The notes under the pieces are model-generated. The model had not been told where the DNA came from. It saw only the letters and a program-made list of their open reading frames with translations, and did not search any database. Source: Ilyonectria destructans (lineage: Eukaryota; Ascomycota; Sordariomycetes; Hypocreales; Nectriaceae). Taken from it: 64,000 nt of DNA. The stretch covers positions 1,054,001-1,118,000 of the forward strand of contig JAHEWK010000018.1 of assembly GCA_020740775.1 (NCBI GenBank). Direction: 5' to 3'. Made by a program: the position numbers and the translations under genes. Positions 11,547 to 21,601 of the stretch are shown one piece after another (within the stretch, counting starts at the first letter, position 1; each line of letters starts with the position of its first letter).

Positions 11547-12891
11547 ATGTCGGCGCCGTCTTCCCCCCACCGCACTCCCCAGGACGTAGGGGCTGTTGAG
11601 GGACATTCAGGTGGCGTCATATCTGAGCAGAATCCCGAAAACCTGGAACCAGTTGCGCTATCCGGGGCCTCTTCGACAGCGCCGTCGAGCCATATCGAGC
11701 CCGATGTTTGGACCGACGACGACGAAGCATACGCCGAATCGTCAAACACGAGTTATTTGTCCTCTATCGCCTCCGATGTCAGGCGCGGCATCACCGAGAA
11801 TGGACGCACGTATGGCGTCTACGGCATTCATAAGTCCTGGATTCCTAGCGATGACTTGGAAGTGGGTATTCCCCGTCATTGCAACGACGATTTAAAGATG
11901 TATTGACGAGGGAATGGTCCTATCAGATGGAGAGAAATGATCTTCAGCACTGCAAGTTCACCATGCTCATGAACGACGAGCTTTATTTAGCACCCATGCC
12001 CGACTTTCCGCAGAAGATCCTGGATCTTGGGACGGGCTCGGGCATTTGGGCCATGGACATTGCGGACCAGTACCCATCGGCGAAGGTCATTGGGGTCGAC
12101 AAAGCTCCGGTGCAACCAACCATGATCCCTAACAACCTGACGTTCGAGGTACGTGGCGGCTGCTTTCGCCAATCGCCAACCCTCTTGACCGCCGAAGTTG
12201 ACCAACATGATGTGTAGCTCGACGACGTTGAAGACGACTGGCTCTGGGGGGAATCCAGCTTCGACTTTATCCACGGCCGCGAGCTCATCATGGCCATCCA
12301 AGACTGGCCGCGCCTGATCCGCCAAGCGCACGTCCACCTCAAGCCCGGCGCGTACCTACAACTCGGGGGATCGATCCCAGACTTCCGATCCGACGACGGC
12401 ACGTTGCCACACGATTCGGCTTACATGGAAATGGGCCGCATATACCTGGAAATGTCGGAGCGCGTCAGCCTGTCGGGCTGGGAGCCGACAAAGTGGAAGC
12501 GCTACCTGAAGGAGGCGGGCTTCGAGGATGTGGAGGAGCGTATACTGAAGATCCCCACCAACCCCTGGCCTCGCGATCCGTACTTGAAGAAGATTGGCGC
12601 CTTCGAACTGCATCATTTCCGCGAGAGCATTGCCAACGTCTTTGCGCGTGGCTATAAGCAGATCTTGGGCGGCGACCCGACGTACTTCCAGGTCTTGCTG
12701 GCCAAGGCTCGACGGGAAGTATCCAACCCCAACATGCATAGCTGGGTGCCCTTGTAAGTGCGACTTGCTTAACAATATGTCTATACCACAGAGCTAACCT
12801 TGTCTATAGCTACGTCGTTTATGGACGGAGACCTAGAAGCTCGTCAACGTCGATACCGACCCAGAATGAAAAGTCCCCGTCGCCTCCCTAG
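11547..12891 (+). CDS. LaeA-like SAM-dependent methyltransferase
   Basis: Predicted class I methyltransferase of the LaeA/TAM family, 384 aa. Exons: 11547-11861, 11927-12148, 12218-12753, 12810-12891; all junctions keep frame. An acidic, Ser-rich N-terminus (about 75 residues) is followed by GRTYGVYG and the family's NDLQHCKFTMLMNDELYLAP block. Motif I is ILDLGTGSGIWAMDIADQ, then AKVIGVD. LDDVEDDW lies across intron 2, followed by DFIHGRELIMAIQDW and GAYLQLGGSIPD. LaeA itself controls secondary metabolism from the nucleus, but this large family also contains cluster enzymes and proteins of unknown role. The divergent O-methyltransferase suggests a metabolic connection but does not prove it. 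Confidence 0.88.
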
Positions 12892-13715
12892 GCTTAGCGC
12901 GATATCTGGATTGACGCGGGTACGAGGCGTTTTGGCGTGTCGACTTTGGGACACTTAGATGAAGGAAAACGGAGACACGTGAGTACATATGACTGAGAGG
13001 GAGCAATTTCCATTAGATAATGGAGATGTAGAATAAGTTCAATGAATGCCTCTGTTCTTCATCTGTTTTGTTCACGCACGAGAATCTTAGCTCGTTTCAT
13101 TATCAGACGTACCACGATTTAGGCTGGCCTAGTGACTCAGAGCCAACAAATATATTATTCAGAACGGATTTATGGGATCGAAAAAATGCCAATGAACCCA
13201 TCACTCCATCGCTGATGACCTCTCTCCCCTCTCATGTCGCTCGCTTGTCGGTAGTTTCCTTGCGGCGGTTACCCACTCCCACCACGCCTGCCACGATGCA
13301 TTGATTCACGCAAGCCAATCCGCTGCTACGGCACCGTAGGCGAAGGCGACTCCGAGAAAGTAACGAGTATGACTCTGTAGATTACGATGCCCTAATTGAA
13401 CATTTGAATAAGAAGTCCGCCGGCTTTGTCGACCCTGCACCGAGACACAGTGAGACTTGTTTATGCCTTTGACAGCACTGTCAAAGGGATCGCACAACGA
13501 AGTAGGTAACAAGGCACTGAGCTGAAACGAGTGGTACACTGTGCATGGATCAAACTCAAAAGTGAATCATGATTGTGTGTTCGTCTAAGGACTGCCTGGG
13601 CTCCAAGTACAAAAGTTGGTCACATCTCCCACAGTTCGGATAATTTTTCTCATCTAGATCCTCCTTACGACTTGGATTTCTTCCTTACATCCTGTCACCA
13701 TTACCGTTTACGACC
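12892..13715. other. Intergenic region upstream of the dynamin-like gene
   Basis: Only short overlapping frames and no recognised element. The last 100 bp, pyrimidine-rich just before the ATG at 13716, look like a fungal leader. Confidence 0.5.
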
Positions 13716-15944
13716 ATGACGCAAATCAAATCAGACGGGTCAAATGGCCTTTACACATCGGAGCAGCGACAGATCTTCGATGCAATTGACTCGCTCCGCT
13801 CGCTGGGCATCGACCGCGACATCTCGCTTCGCAAAATCATTGTCTGCGGCGATCGATCGTCTGGGAAGAGCTCTGTCCTCGAAGCAATCTCTGGAATTCC
13901 TTTCCCCGTCAACTCCACTCCCTATACCCGTTTCCCCACGGAAGTCGTCCTCCGCAAGACCGCCACTTCTGGTGTGAAGGTTTATTTTACCCCACATGGC
14001 TCCCAAGACGAGTCCGTTCATTCGAGTCTCTCTAAATACCACAAGGAACTAGAGTGCTTGGAGAATCTGCCAATGGTGATTGAGAGAGCGCAGACTATGA
14101 TGGGCGTATTGATTTCAAAGAAAGAAGTTTCGATGTACGTTCTTCGCATCGAGATTAGCGGACCCGACTGTCCCCTTCTTACCATCGTGGACCTGCCTGG
14201 TCTCATTCGGTCCGACGACAGAACCCAGCCTGCCTCAGACGCTTATTTAACTGAAAACTTCGTTCAGTGCTACATGAGCGATCCTAAGAGTATAATCCTA
14301 GCCGTTGTCTCCGCGAAGAATGATTTTGCCAGTCAAGCGGTCTTAAAACTGGCTCGGGAGTCCGACCCAAAGGGCCACCGCACTATTGGGGTCATTACGA
14401 CACCAGACAAACTTCACCCAGGTTCTATCCGTGAGAAAGAATACATTTCCTTGGCTAGAAACAAGGAGATATACTTTAAGCTAGGTTGGCATGTTCTAAG
14501 GAATGCTGATTCCAACGTCGAATTGAGGGCGCTACCACGACGCGATGAAGAAGAGGCCCGGTTCCTTTCCGAAGGGGCTTGGTGTAACCTTCCTCAGTCT
14601 GCATTGGGAGTAGCGACGTTGCGGAACAGGCTGAGCAACGTACTCTTCCGCCCTATCGTGGCTGAACTACCGGGTTTGATAGAAGAGGTCCAGTCTGAGT
14701 CTGAGCTTTGTCAAGACAAGTTGAACAAGTTTGGTCAACCTCGCAACTCAGTCGACGACCAGCGGATGCATCTGTTACATGTCAGCCGGTCATTTCAGGC
14801 TTTGACCAAAGCCGCCATTGATGGGACATATAATGATCCCTTTTTTGGAGATGTCATGTCTTCATCAGGCTATCGGAAACGCTTCCGTGCTGTTGTCCAA
14901 AATCTCAATGATGAGTTTGCAGCAGAGCTAAGCAGTCACGGTCAGCGTGATCGGATTGTTGTGAACTACGAGAACCTCATCCCAAATTCAGGCTTTAAAC
15001 TCGTCACTCGAGACCAGTTCATTCGCAAAATAATCAGAATTATGGAGCGTAGTGGAGGTCTGGAGCTGCCAGATTTGTTCAATTCCAAGAATGTGTTCGA
15101 ATTCTGCAAGGAGCAAATGACCCCATGGGAAGATATCACAAGAAAGCACGTCAGAAAGGTTTGGAAGGCTGCTCGAAGCTTTCTCAAAGCCTTGACTGAA
15201 CATGCATCTGATCCATCAATGTTCAATGTGATGATGGAAACCGTGGTGGAGCCTAGGCTGGACGCTCTCCTCGTATCTCTCAAGGTAAGGACGGCAAAGC
15301 TTCTCAAGGAGCACCAAGAATACCATACAATCACAAATAACCATCTCGTAGATGAAACACCTCAGAAGGCCCGATTTGAGAGGCAAATGTCACAAATTAC
15401 CAACATAAAACAAAATTTTCTTGCCTCGACTTCCCATCAGCCTGGAATAAGTGTATCCGTAGGTGTGGCTGTGAGAAGGTTACAGCGTCAGCTTTTGAAA
15501 CTGGGTGGACCAGACATAAGGCGCAATATTGCATCGTCAGCGCTTAATTACTTAGAAGGATGCTATGAGGTAAGCTTTCCCAAGATTTTCAAGAGAAATA
15601 CGTCTGACAAACATAACGAACAGGTTGCTCTGAAGCATTTCATCGACGATGTTGCTGTCCAGGTTATCGACAATACCCTAGTCTCTGAGATGGTTGAGAT
15701 TCTTACGCCTGATACTGTTGCCATGGTGGCAGAGAGCAAGGTCACCCAAATTGCTAGCGAGACAAATGAGAGTCACGCAGCTCGTGAGAGGTTACAGAGG
15801 GATCTCGACACTCTGGACTCGGCGTTGAAAACATTGGAACCCCAACAAGAACCAGCCCACGAAGAGCACCTGGCAGAGTGGGCAGCGTCATTTGACGATG
15901 GCGCACTGGTAGCAAGGGTGCAGGAGAAAGAAGAAATAATATAG
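13716..15944 (+). CDS. Dynamin-like (Mx-type) large GTPase
   Basis: Predicted membrane-remodelling GTPase. The open frame is 742 codons, but a 54-bp intron (15570-15623: GTAAGC donor, CTGAC branch point, CAG acceptor) is very probably removed, giving 724 aa. It has no stop and keeps frame. Splicing joins YLEGCYE directly to VALKHFIDDVAV, the normal start of the GTPase effector domain. GTPase motifs: G1 GDRSSGKSS (45-53), G2 Thr in the TRFPTEV block, G3 DLPG (159-162), G4 TTPDK (228-232; usually TKPD). A middle/stalk region and a GED-like helical C-terminus follow. No PH or proline-rich domain, so it is the fungal Mx/interferon-induced-GTPase-like class rather than classical dynamin. Role in this fungus unknown. 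Confidence 0.92.
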   Translation: MTQIKSDGSNGLYTSEQRQIFDAIDSLRSLGIDRDISLRKIIVCGDRSSGKSSVLEAISGIPFPVNSTPYTRFPTEVVLRKTATSGVKVYFTPHGSQDESVHSSLSKYHKELECLENLPMVIERAQTMMGVLISKKEVSMYVLRIEISGPDCPLLTIVDLPGLIRSDDRTQPASDAYLTENFVQCYMSDPKSIILAVVSAKNDFASQAVLKLARESDPKGHRTIGVITTPDKLHPGSIREKEYISLARNKEIYFKLGWHVLRNADSNVELRALPRRDEEEARFLSEGAWCNLPQSALGVATLRNRLSNVLFRPIVAELPGLIEEVQSESELCQDKLNKFGQPRNSVDDQRMHLLHVSRSFQALTKAAIDGTYNDPFFGDVMSSSGYRKRFRAVVQNLNDEFAAELSSHGQRDRIVVNYENLIPNSGFKLVTRDQFIRKIIRIMERSGGLELPDLFNSKNVFEFCKEQMTPWEDITRKHVRKVWKAARSFLKALTEHASDPSMFNVMMETVVEPRLDALLVSLKVRTAKLLKEHQEYHTITNNHLVDETPQKARFERQMSQITNIKQNFLASTSHQPGISVSVGVAVRRLQRQLLKLGGPDIRRNIASSALNYLEGCYEVSFPKIFKRNTSDKHNEQVALKHFIDDVAVQVIDNTLVSEMVEILTPDTVAMVAESKVTQIASETNESHAARERLQRDLDTLDSALKTLEPQQEPAHEEHLAEWAASFDDGALVARVQEKEEII

Positions 15945-18123
15945 TAATGGGACGATTGATTATGTCGACTATTAGGAGTTGAACGAAAATCGGAAAGGCC
16001 AGCGCCCGAATTTTGATGAGATACTGGGATAAGGATAAGTCTAGTGGCGGGTTTCACTGTGCGGCCTGGCAGCTTGTAGACAGGCTTCACCAGGAAGTTG
16101 ATATGCAGGAGGCTATTTTGGGGCTCTAGAACTTCGGGGGACATGGTGTTGTTCAAAAGGGGATGGAGAAGGAGGCTGCTTTGGGCTGGAAGCTTATCGC
16201 GTGGTTTGATATAGATTTCTTCGATCGGAGCTACAGTAGTTCAATTATTTATCTCGCCGTGTTTGGGAGCTGGAGAGGATCCGTTATCAAAGTTGCTTTC
16301 ATCGCTCGTATCCACGGGTCTTGTAAACTGCATTAGACTTGATCTTACGTCTCATATTCGGAGAATAGATGTTCCCCTTGTTTGAGAAAGTTATTGGGGG
16401 TTTAACGAGGAGCTGGCCAGCACGTAACCTAGTTGAGTATGTATAGTAGTAGTGGTTGCGTCCAAGTCATTGAAATGGGAAGGTTTTCCATTTCGAGTAT
16501 ACAAGTACCGCTTGTGCCTTGATCTCCGTTCCTAGACTAAAGCTGACACAGTAGCGTCTATAGTTCTTTGCCCTTCCTCCCAGCGGGGCGCTTTCAAACG
16601 TAACGTATTCAGTCTTCTGAAGTTTCCGATTTAAGTTCATCATCTACCATTGCAATCTAACTTGGCATGTATCCCTTCTCCTGGTGCTGTTTACTACGCA
16701 CGACGTTGGAGGAGCCACGGGCGGTTAAGCGAGTGACCATAAAGGGCCTCCCTTTTCCATCATTCAATCCAACTGCTGAGTCTTCAAGGATCTTGAAATC
16801 ACCGCAAGCTGTAGTCAGGCGAAGCAGAACCATGGTGCCTATCAGCTTTTATTGTCATTCGCCTGATTGTTCCACTTACTCTAAGCCAAATCTAAATTGT
16901 CTTAAAGCGCTATCACATGTTTAATGGCAGGTTGCGGAAGGCGCTCGTGGACCTGAATACCACGACTTGAAGGGCACTCAGCCTTCGTGAACCAATTTTT
17001 GACTAATTCTGCTGTAAAGGCATTGGTTGACTCTCGGTTTGTAAACAGCCCAGGCACCTTTTGCCTCTAAACAAGGCTGGTGAATGAACTGTGAAGTAAG
17101 ACTCCTTAAGCACATACTGCGGCCGCGTGGCCACACAGCCTGTTCTTATCGGGGCAGAGACTTTTCACACTTTGGGAGACCAAAGAATTTGCACAAATAT
17201 TCTGCTCGTAAGCGTGGCTTTCTTCGACGGCTATGGGTTCGTCTGGTTGGTTGCCCCCAGCTCGGGCTGGATGTGCTGCGCTTAGAGACTTCACATAACC
17301 GGTAGTCTGATCTATGTCGAGCACCGCCTCTTTTTCGCTTATTAGCGCCTGTGTAAGTGTGAGATAACCTCTGGCGTTTGAACCTTTATGGTTTGACCAA
17401 CTTGTTTACGCCATTTTTCCCGCTAATTCGTTTCGTATTGCAATTCGCGCAATATTTTGCCGCCCACCAACCCATTGGGATCTCTGTGTATATTAATGAC
17501 TTCTTGAAGTTGTATCTTTAATAATAATTACGGACTGTCATCACATACCGGCACTATTATAGGCGGATTGACGAAATCAGCAAAAACTGGATGATCGGTG
17601 AGTCACGCCTGTCTCAGCCGAGTTCAGGGGAAAGGATAGGATTATTCGGGTCCTCTTTAAGAAGAGCAATCAATGTGTCGTCTCGGAGAAAGGGTAAGCC
17701 CGATACTTGGGGGTTTATGGCGTAGGACGATCACGACATCAGGTAGGGCAGTGAGTGTTTATAGTCTGCATCAGGGAGTGAATATAAAAGGCTGGTTACA
17801 TAGCATGTGTTGTAATGATAATATGCAGAGGGGCTACAGAGTTTAGAGAGAGGGGTGAAGGAATGTAGATTGCTTGCTGTAGCAACTGCCGAGCGGTTAG
17901 TCCCAAATATCAGGTCAAAATAAAGGCCCCAGAGCTGAAACGCGTTTTTTACGAGCAAAAGACGATGATAATCATAGGTTAAATAAAATACTATAGACTA
18001 GGACAAAGTAAACGTATGCTCCATCTAAGAGCTGCCACTCTAAGTAGAGCCCTGGGGAAAAAAAGCCTACTGTACTGAAAATCCAGAGTGCCTGTTCGCA
18101 CTCTTACGCCAGCCTATGCTAAG
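15945..18123. other. 2.2-kb gene-free interval
   Basis: No frame above about 130 codons. The longest (15773-16156, minus) overlaps the end of the dynamin-like gene antisense and has no family signature. No transposon ends, RNA genes or repeats were recognised. Confidence 0.5.
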
Positions 18124-19935
18124 CTACTCATCCTCATCCTCATCTTCGTCGTTATTCCAGTCATTTGCCACTCTTTTTGGGCGGAATATGGAGAAGTAAT
18201 ACCATGAGCCTACGGTGAGCAATGTTAAGACAACGGCAATGAGCACATAGATCCACACATATTTCGACACCACCACACCGCCACTATCAGACTTCCAGTC
18301 GAAAAAAGTCATGCTAAAGATTCCCTAAAATCCTTAGAGTTAGTTTTCTGGAATGTATAGTATCCCGGTGAGTACTTACGGCTAGAAATGTGCCCGGGAG
18401 GAAAATCATGGTTAAAAGAGCAATAGACCGCATGTACCTCGAGTCTCTCTTCGTAGCCAGAGCAATCTCGACGTTCGTCTCGCCTTGAGCCTATAATAAG
18501 TGAACACACATCTGTTAGCAGACTTTCCAAAGCCAATTGTAAGGGGTTTCCATACCCATTGGGTCGCCATCGCCATCCCATCAACTCTCATTGTGCAGTC
18601 CCTAATCCAATCCTGATACTCATTTCTAATTATATTTAGACGAGCCTTGATTTTACTCCCAACTATTTTCATGCCCTGGTGGCGGGCATGTTCGAATTCG
18701 CCGACTTCTGTGTCATATCCTCTAGAAAAGATAGGACCTCGCCTGAATGATGGTTCCAGTTCAAGGTCGGTCAAACTCTCGATCATCCTCTCAAGTTGAG
18801 TACTCCAACTCAACAACCCGTTTCTTAGATAGGTGGTATCTAGCCAAGTAGTTCGCTTCTTCACATTCCGTTTGTCCACCCTGGCGCGGTGGGCAGTGTC
18901 TATATCGTCTGACTGGTGGTCTACTTCAAGTATCGTCATTTCCAATACAGCAATTTTAGACTGAACAAGCCTCATATGTCTCGATCTCTCAAGCTCGGCA
19001 AAAATACCGGGCATAAGGGCTGGGTGTGTTGCCTCTTCTTTAATAAGGGACAGTCGCTTGATAATTTCCTTCTCAATTGAGACTGTACAACCATATACGA
19101 TGGCGAATGTTAGCGAAGATTCAGGGAAGTGTGTTACGGATAGAGCAAGATCCATGTCCCATGCATTCGAGGACCGGCAGTTGTAGACTAGCTAGTATTA
19201 ACACCTACTCCAGAAGGGTAGGATAGGACACATAGAATATACCGAAAGCCGGCTGTGTAGCTTGTATACAGTCGGAGGAAAAAAATGGGACATCCGACCG
19301 GCTAATAACACGAGCTATTGAGCTGTGTGTATAGAAACGTTCCGAGATAAGTTTGAAAGTTTCGCGTGAGAAGGGTAGAGTTCGGACACCCCGGCGGCCA
19401 CTTGCGGTCACTACGGCAGTGTTGTCGTGATTCGTTCGTGTCTTCTCTGACAACGGCGAAAATGTGGTGTCTTTACGAGACTCAAAATTGATAGGTGTTC
19501 TGAGTTCGGTCCCCGAGACCCTTGACGGTTCCCCGGCTCGTGTAGCCAGCCTGCCATGGATTTTGGTTAGCGATGTTATAACGGAGAACCATCACATTGA
19601 GGGTATTACAGCAAGACCAGTCCTGGATTCGAATCCTCGTCTTCTATCTTGGGTAGCTCCTAGAATTACGGGGTTAGTTTTGCCTAGATAGAGTAGGCTT
19701 TGGGAGATGACCAAGATACTCACATATTTGATCCATTTCCTCCATTGGTTATCCTCTAGCAACTCTTTTTTTGGTTCGTACTAATGACGTATTAGCTTGC
19801 TTACCTGCGGCAGAGATTAGTGCTTACCTGATTCTTAGCCAGCATGCGAACGACGGTGCTATCCCTGGGTACATATTTAAACACGTTTGCGAGATCGCTC
19901 TCGCTTAAGCCAAGATTGTTGTGTGGCCAGTCCAT
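18124..19935 (-). CDS. Fungal CorA-like two-pass membrane protein
   Basis: Relative of CorA/ZntB metal transporters, 488 aa in seven exons: 19828-19935, 19724-19780, 19610-19659, 19243-19550, 18556-19187, 18380-18490, 18124-18324. The phases 0,0,2,1,0,0 all match. A soluble N-terminal domain includes LPFSRETFKLISERF, AWDMDLALSVTHFP and a long alpha-helical stalk. Two transmembrane segments lie near the end: IALLTMIFLPGTFLAGIFSM and YVWIYVLIAVVLTLLTVG. The linker after TM1 is FSMTFFDW, so the GMN ion-selectivity signature of true CorA is absent, as in many fungal CorA-like proteins. Transport of Mg2+ is therefore uncertain. The tail is a run of Asp/Glu. Exon 3-4 assignment rests on a CTAAC branch point and frame. 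Confidence 0.84.
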
Positions 19936-21035
19936 CTCTGCAAGATGGTCAGTGATGGAGTGTAGAAGCTAAAATTCCGAAGAAGGGGAATTTTCCGACG
20001 ACTGGGCGGTGAAGGATTGATAGCGGCAGCGGGCTTTCGAGTCATGTGGAACGGCAAAATGGCTCACTTGAGACTCGCTAAGTGAATTTTGCAATGAGGC
20101 TGAGTCTGGGAGTGGTTCAGAAAATAATGCTGAGACAGCCACGTACCTATTAAGAGGCGACCAGGCCTCCGCTGCGCCCCTCGCTGCTCCCCTCGCTGCT
20201 CTATCCTCGGCAAATGTCACCGAGCCTGAACCAGCCAAGCCACAATGGACAGGTCCACAAAATGTGCAAATTGCCCAAACTCGCTCAAGGAAATTAGGGA
20301 GAAACCCAAAGGATGCGTGTGGGCAGGAAGCTGCTTCTGTAACATACTGGCTGCTGTGTGGAGGATGTGTTGTTATAAGCTGCTGCCTTGCCGGGTGCTG
20401 TGAGTGCCACAACTTCTATTCAGGCTACGTGCGTTTAATCTGCAAGTCAGCCCGGTTTCAACCATCTGCGCCTTTCACAAGCATCAGCTGATGTGTGACG
20501 TAAAAAATGCCCCAGCCCAAGCCCAAGCTCATGCCAACGGTCGACCAGGCAATCTACGAGGCCAAATCCAAATGCCCATGATTTACGGCGGCAGAAGCGA
20601 TGCAAAAAAACGTGGCAGACATTCTGACGGCCTTCTCCTGGCTTGGGCCGTGGCGTGACGTCGGGCTACCGCTCTCTATTTTCTTCCATCTGTTTGGAGG
20701 ATTGCTTCGGGACGAGTGTCTCGGGCTGCTTGACTGGGACATCCTGGGTTTGCAGATGGGCGTACCGACCCGCCGCGGCGCGTATTCGGAGGTACTCTCA
20801 CCTGCTTGGCTCACAAGAGTCTGGGTGGCCGCAGCCTGCAGCCAGTGGCCTCGCCTCCCTCTCGCCTTATTCCCAGCGCTACTGGATAAGAGGCGTGGCT
20901 TCGGCATAGTGCATAAGTAGTGTCTCTGTCGCACAATTGTCTCCTTTTCGTCTCTCTTGCGAGATTTATCCTCCACAGCTTGTCTATCTTCTCAAGACGC
21001 ATTTACCATCGACATCACATTTTGAAGCCGCCGTT
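19936..21035. other. Intergenic region with a short GC-rich repeat
   Basis: This separates the divergent CorA-like gene and the small gene at 21036. Around 20169-20200 there is a short imperfect tandem repeat of the type CCCCTCGCTGCT. Overlapping frames on both strands at 20550-21000 show no domain and are not called. Confidence 0.4.
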
Positions 21036-21363
21036 ATGGGCAAACCCTCCCAACCCAGAAAGATTGTCATCATCCAGGCCCGGTACATTGACCAGACCGC
21101 CCTGGAGGATTTTTTGACTTCGGTTTTCGGATTCGGAGGTGCAAGAGTAACAGTACGAGAGAGTCTTTCCGCCGGGTGACATCTTATTGACTAACAACTA
21201 AAGTGGACACGCGGTGTCTATCAATGCACTCTTCCCCGTGGACTTAAGAAGGTACGGCCGATGCCTTTAAGACCGTAAATCCTTTGTAACTAACCCCTTC
21301 TCCAAGGATGAGGTCGAGCTGCTCAAAGACAGAGTGCAGATGGAGCACTACGAGGAGCAATAA
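21036..21363 (+). CDS. Small three-exon gene of unknown function (copy A)
   Basis: Predicted 73-aa protein, exons 21036-21152, 21204-21251, 21307-21363. Both introns are phase 0 with good donors (GTACGA, GTACGG) and CTAAC-type branch points. The protein begins MGKPSQPRK, has a hydrophobic/amphipathic part (KIVIIQARYIDQ, then LEDFLTSVFGFGGARVT). After intron 1 it continues WTRGVYQCTLPRGLKK, then a charged tail starting DEVELLKDRV. No signal peptide or known domain was recognised. Its intron positions, phases and the exact 48-nt length of exon 2 match the gene at 29256-29672, with weak but alignable sequence, so the two look like members of one family. It is convergent with the kinase gene at 21602, 238 bp away. 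Confidence 0.6.
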
Positions 21364-21601
21364 TACATACCCGCCATCGGTTCAAGAGGGCTCTGTTTCA
21401 TCAGGGGTGGCGATTTACAGTGCCTGAAGATCACTATACCTAAATAAAAAAACGAAAATGCGGTTCAAGGTAGGTGTGTGGGCTTAGAAAATATCAGCGA
21501 ACTCAACTACCTAAACACTCTCACTACACTCTCACTGCGAAATCAAGACTAATATTAAGAGAATTTCGACCTTTTCGACTCTGCATTCCCATCCAACCAT
21601 T

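Noticed and set aside
19619..19636. GGATTCGAATCC sequence resembling a tRNA B box
   Set aside because: It lies inside exon 3 of the CorA-like gene, and no tRNA stems can be formed around it.
19969..20412. 147-codon minus-strand frame upstream of the CorA-like gene
   Set aside because: Low-complexity Ala/Ser composition, no motif. The CorA-like gene has a good first exon starting at 19935, with an in-frame TAG upstream.
20600..20920. 106-codon plus-strand frame and overlapping minus-strand frames
   Set aside because: Open on both strands because of base composition; no domain and no splice-supported continuation.
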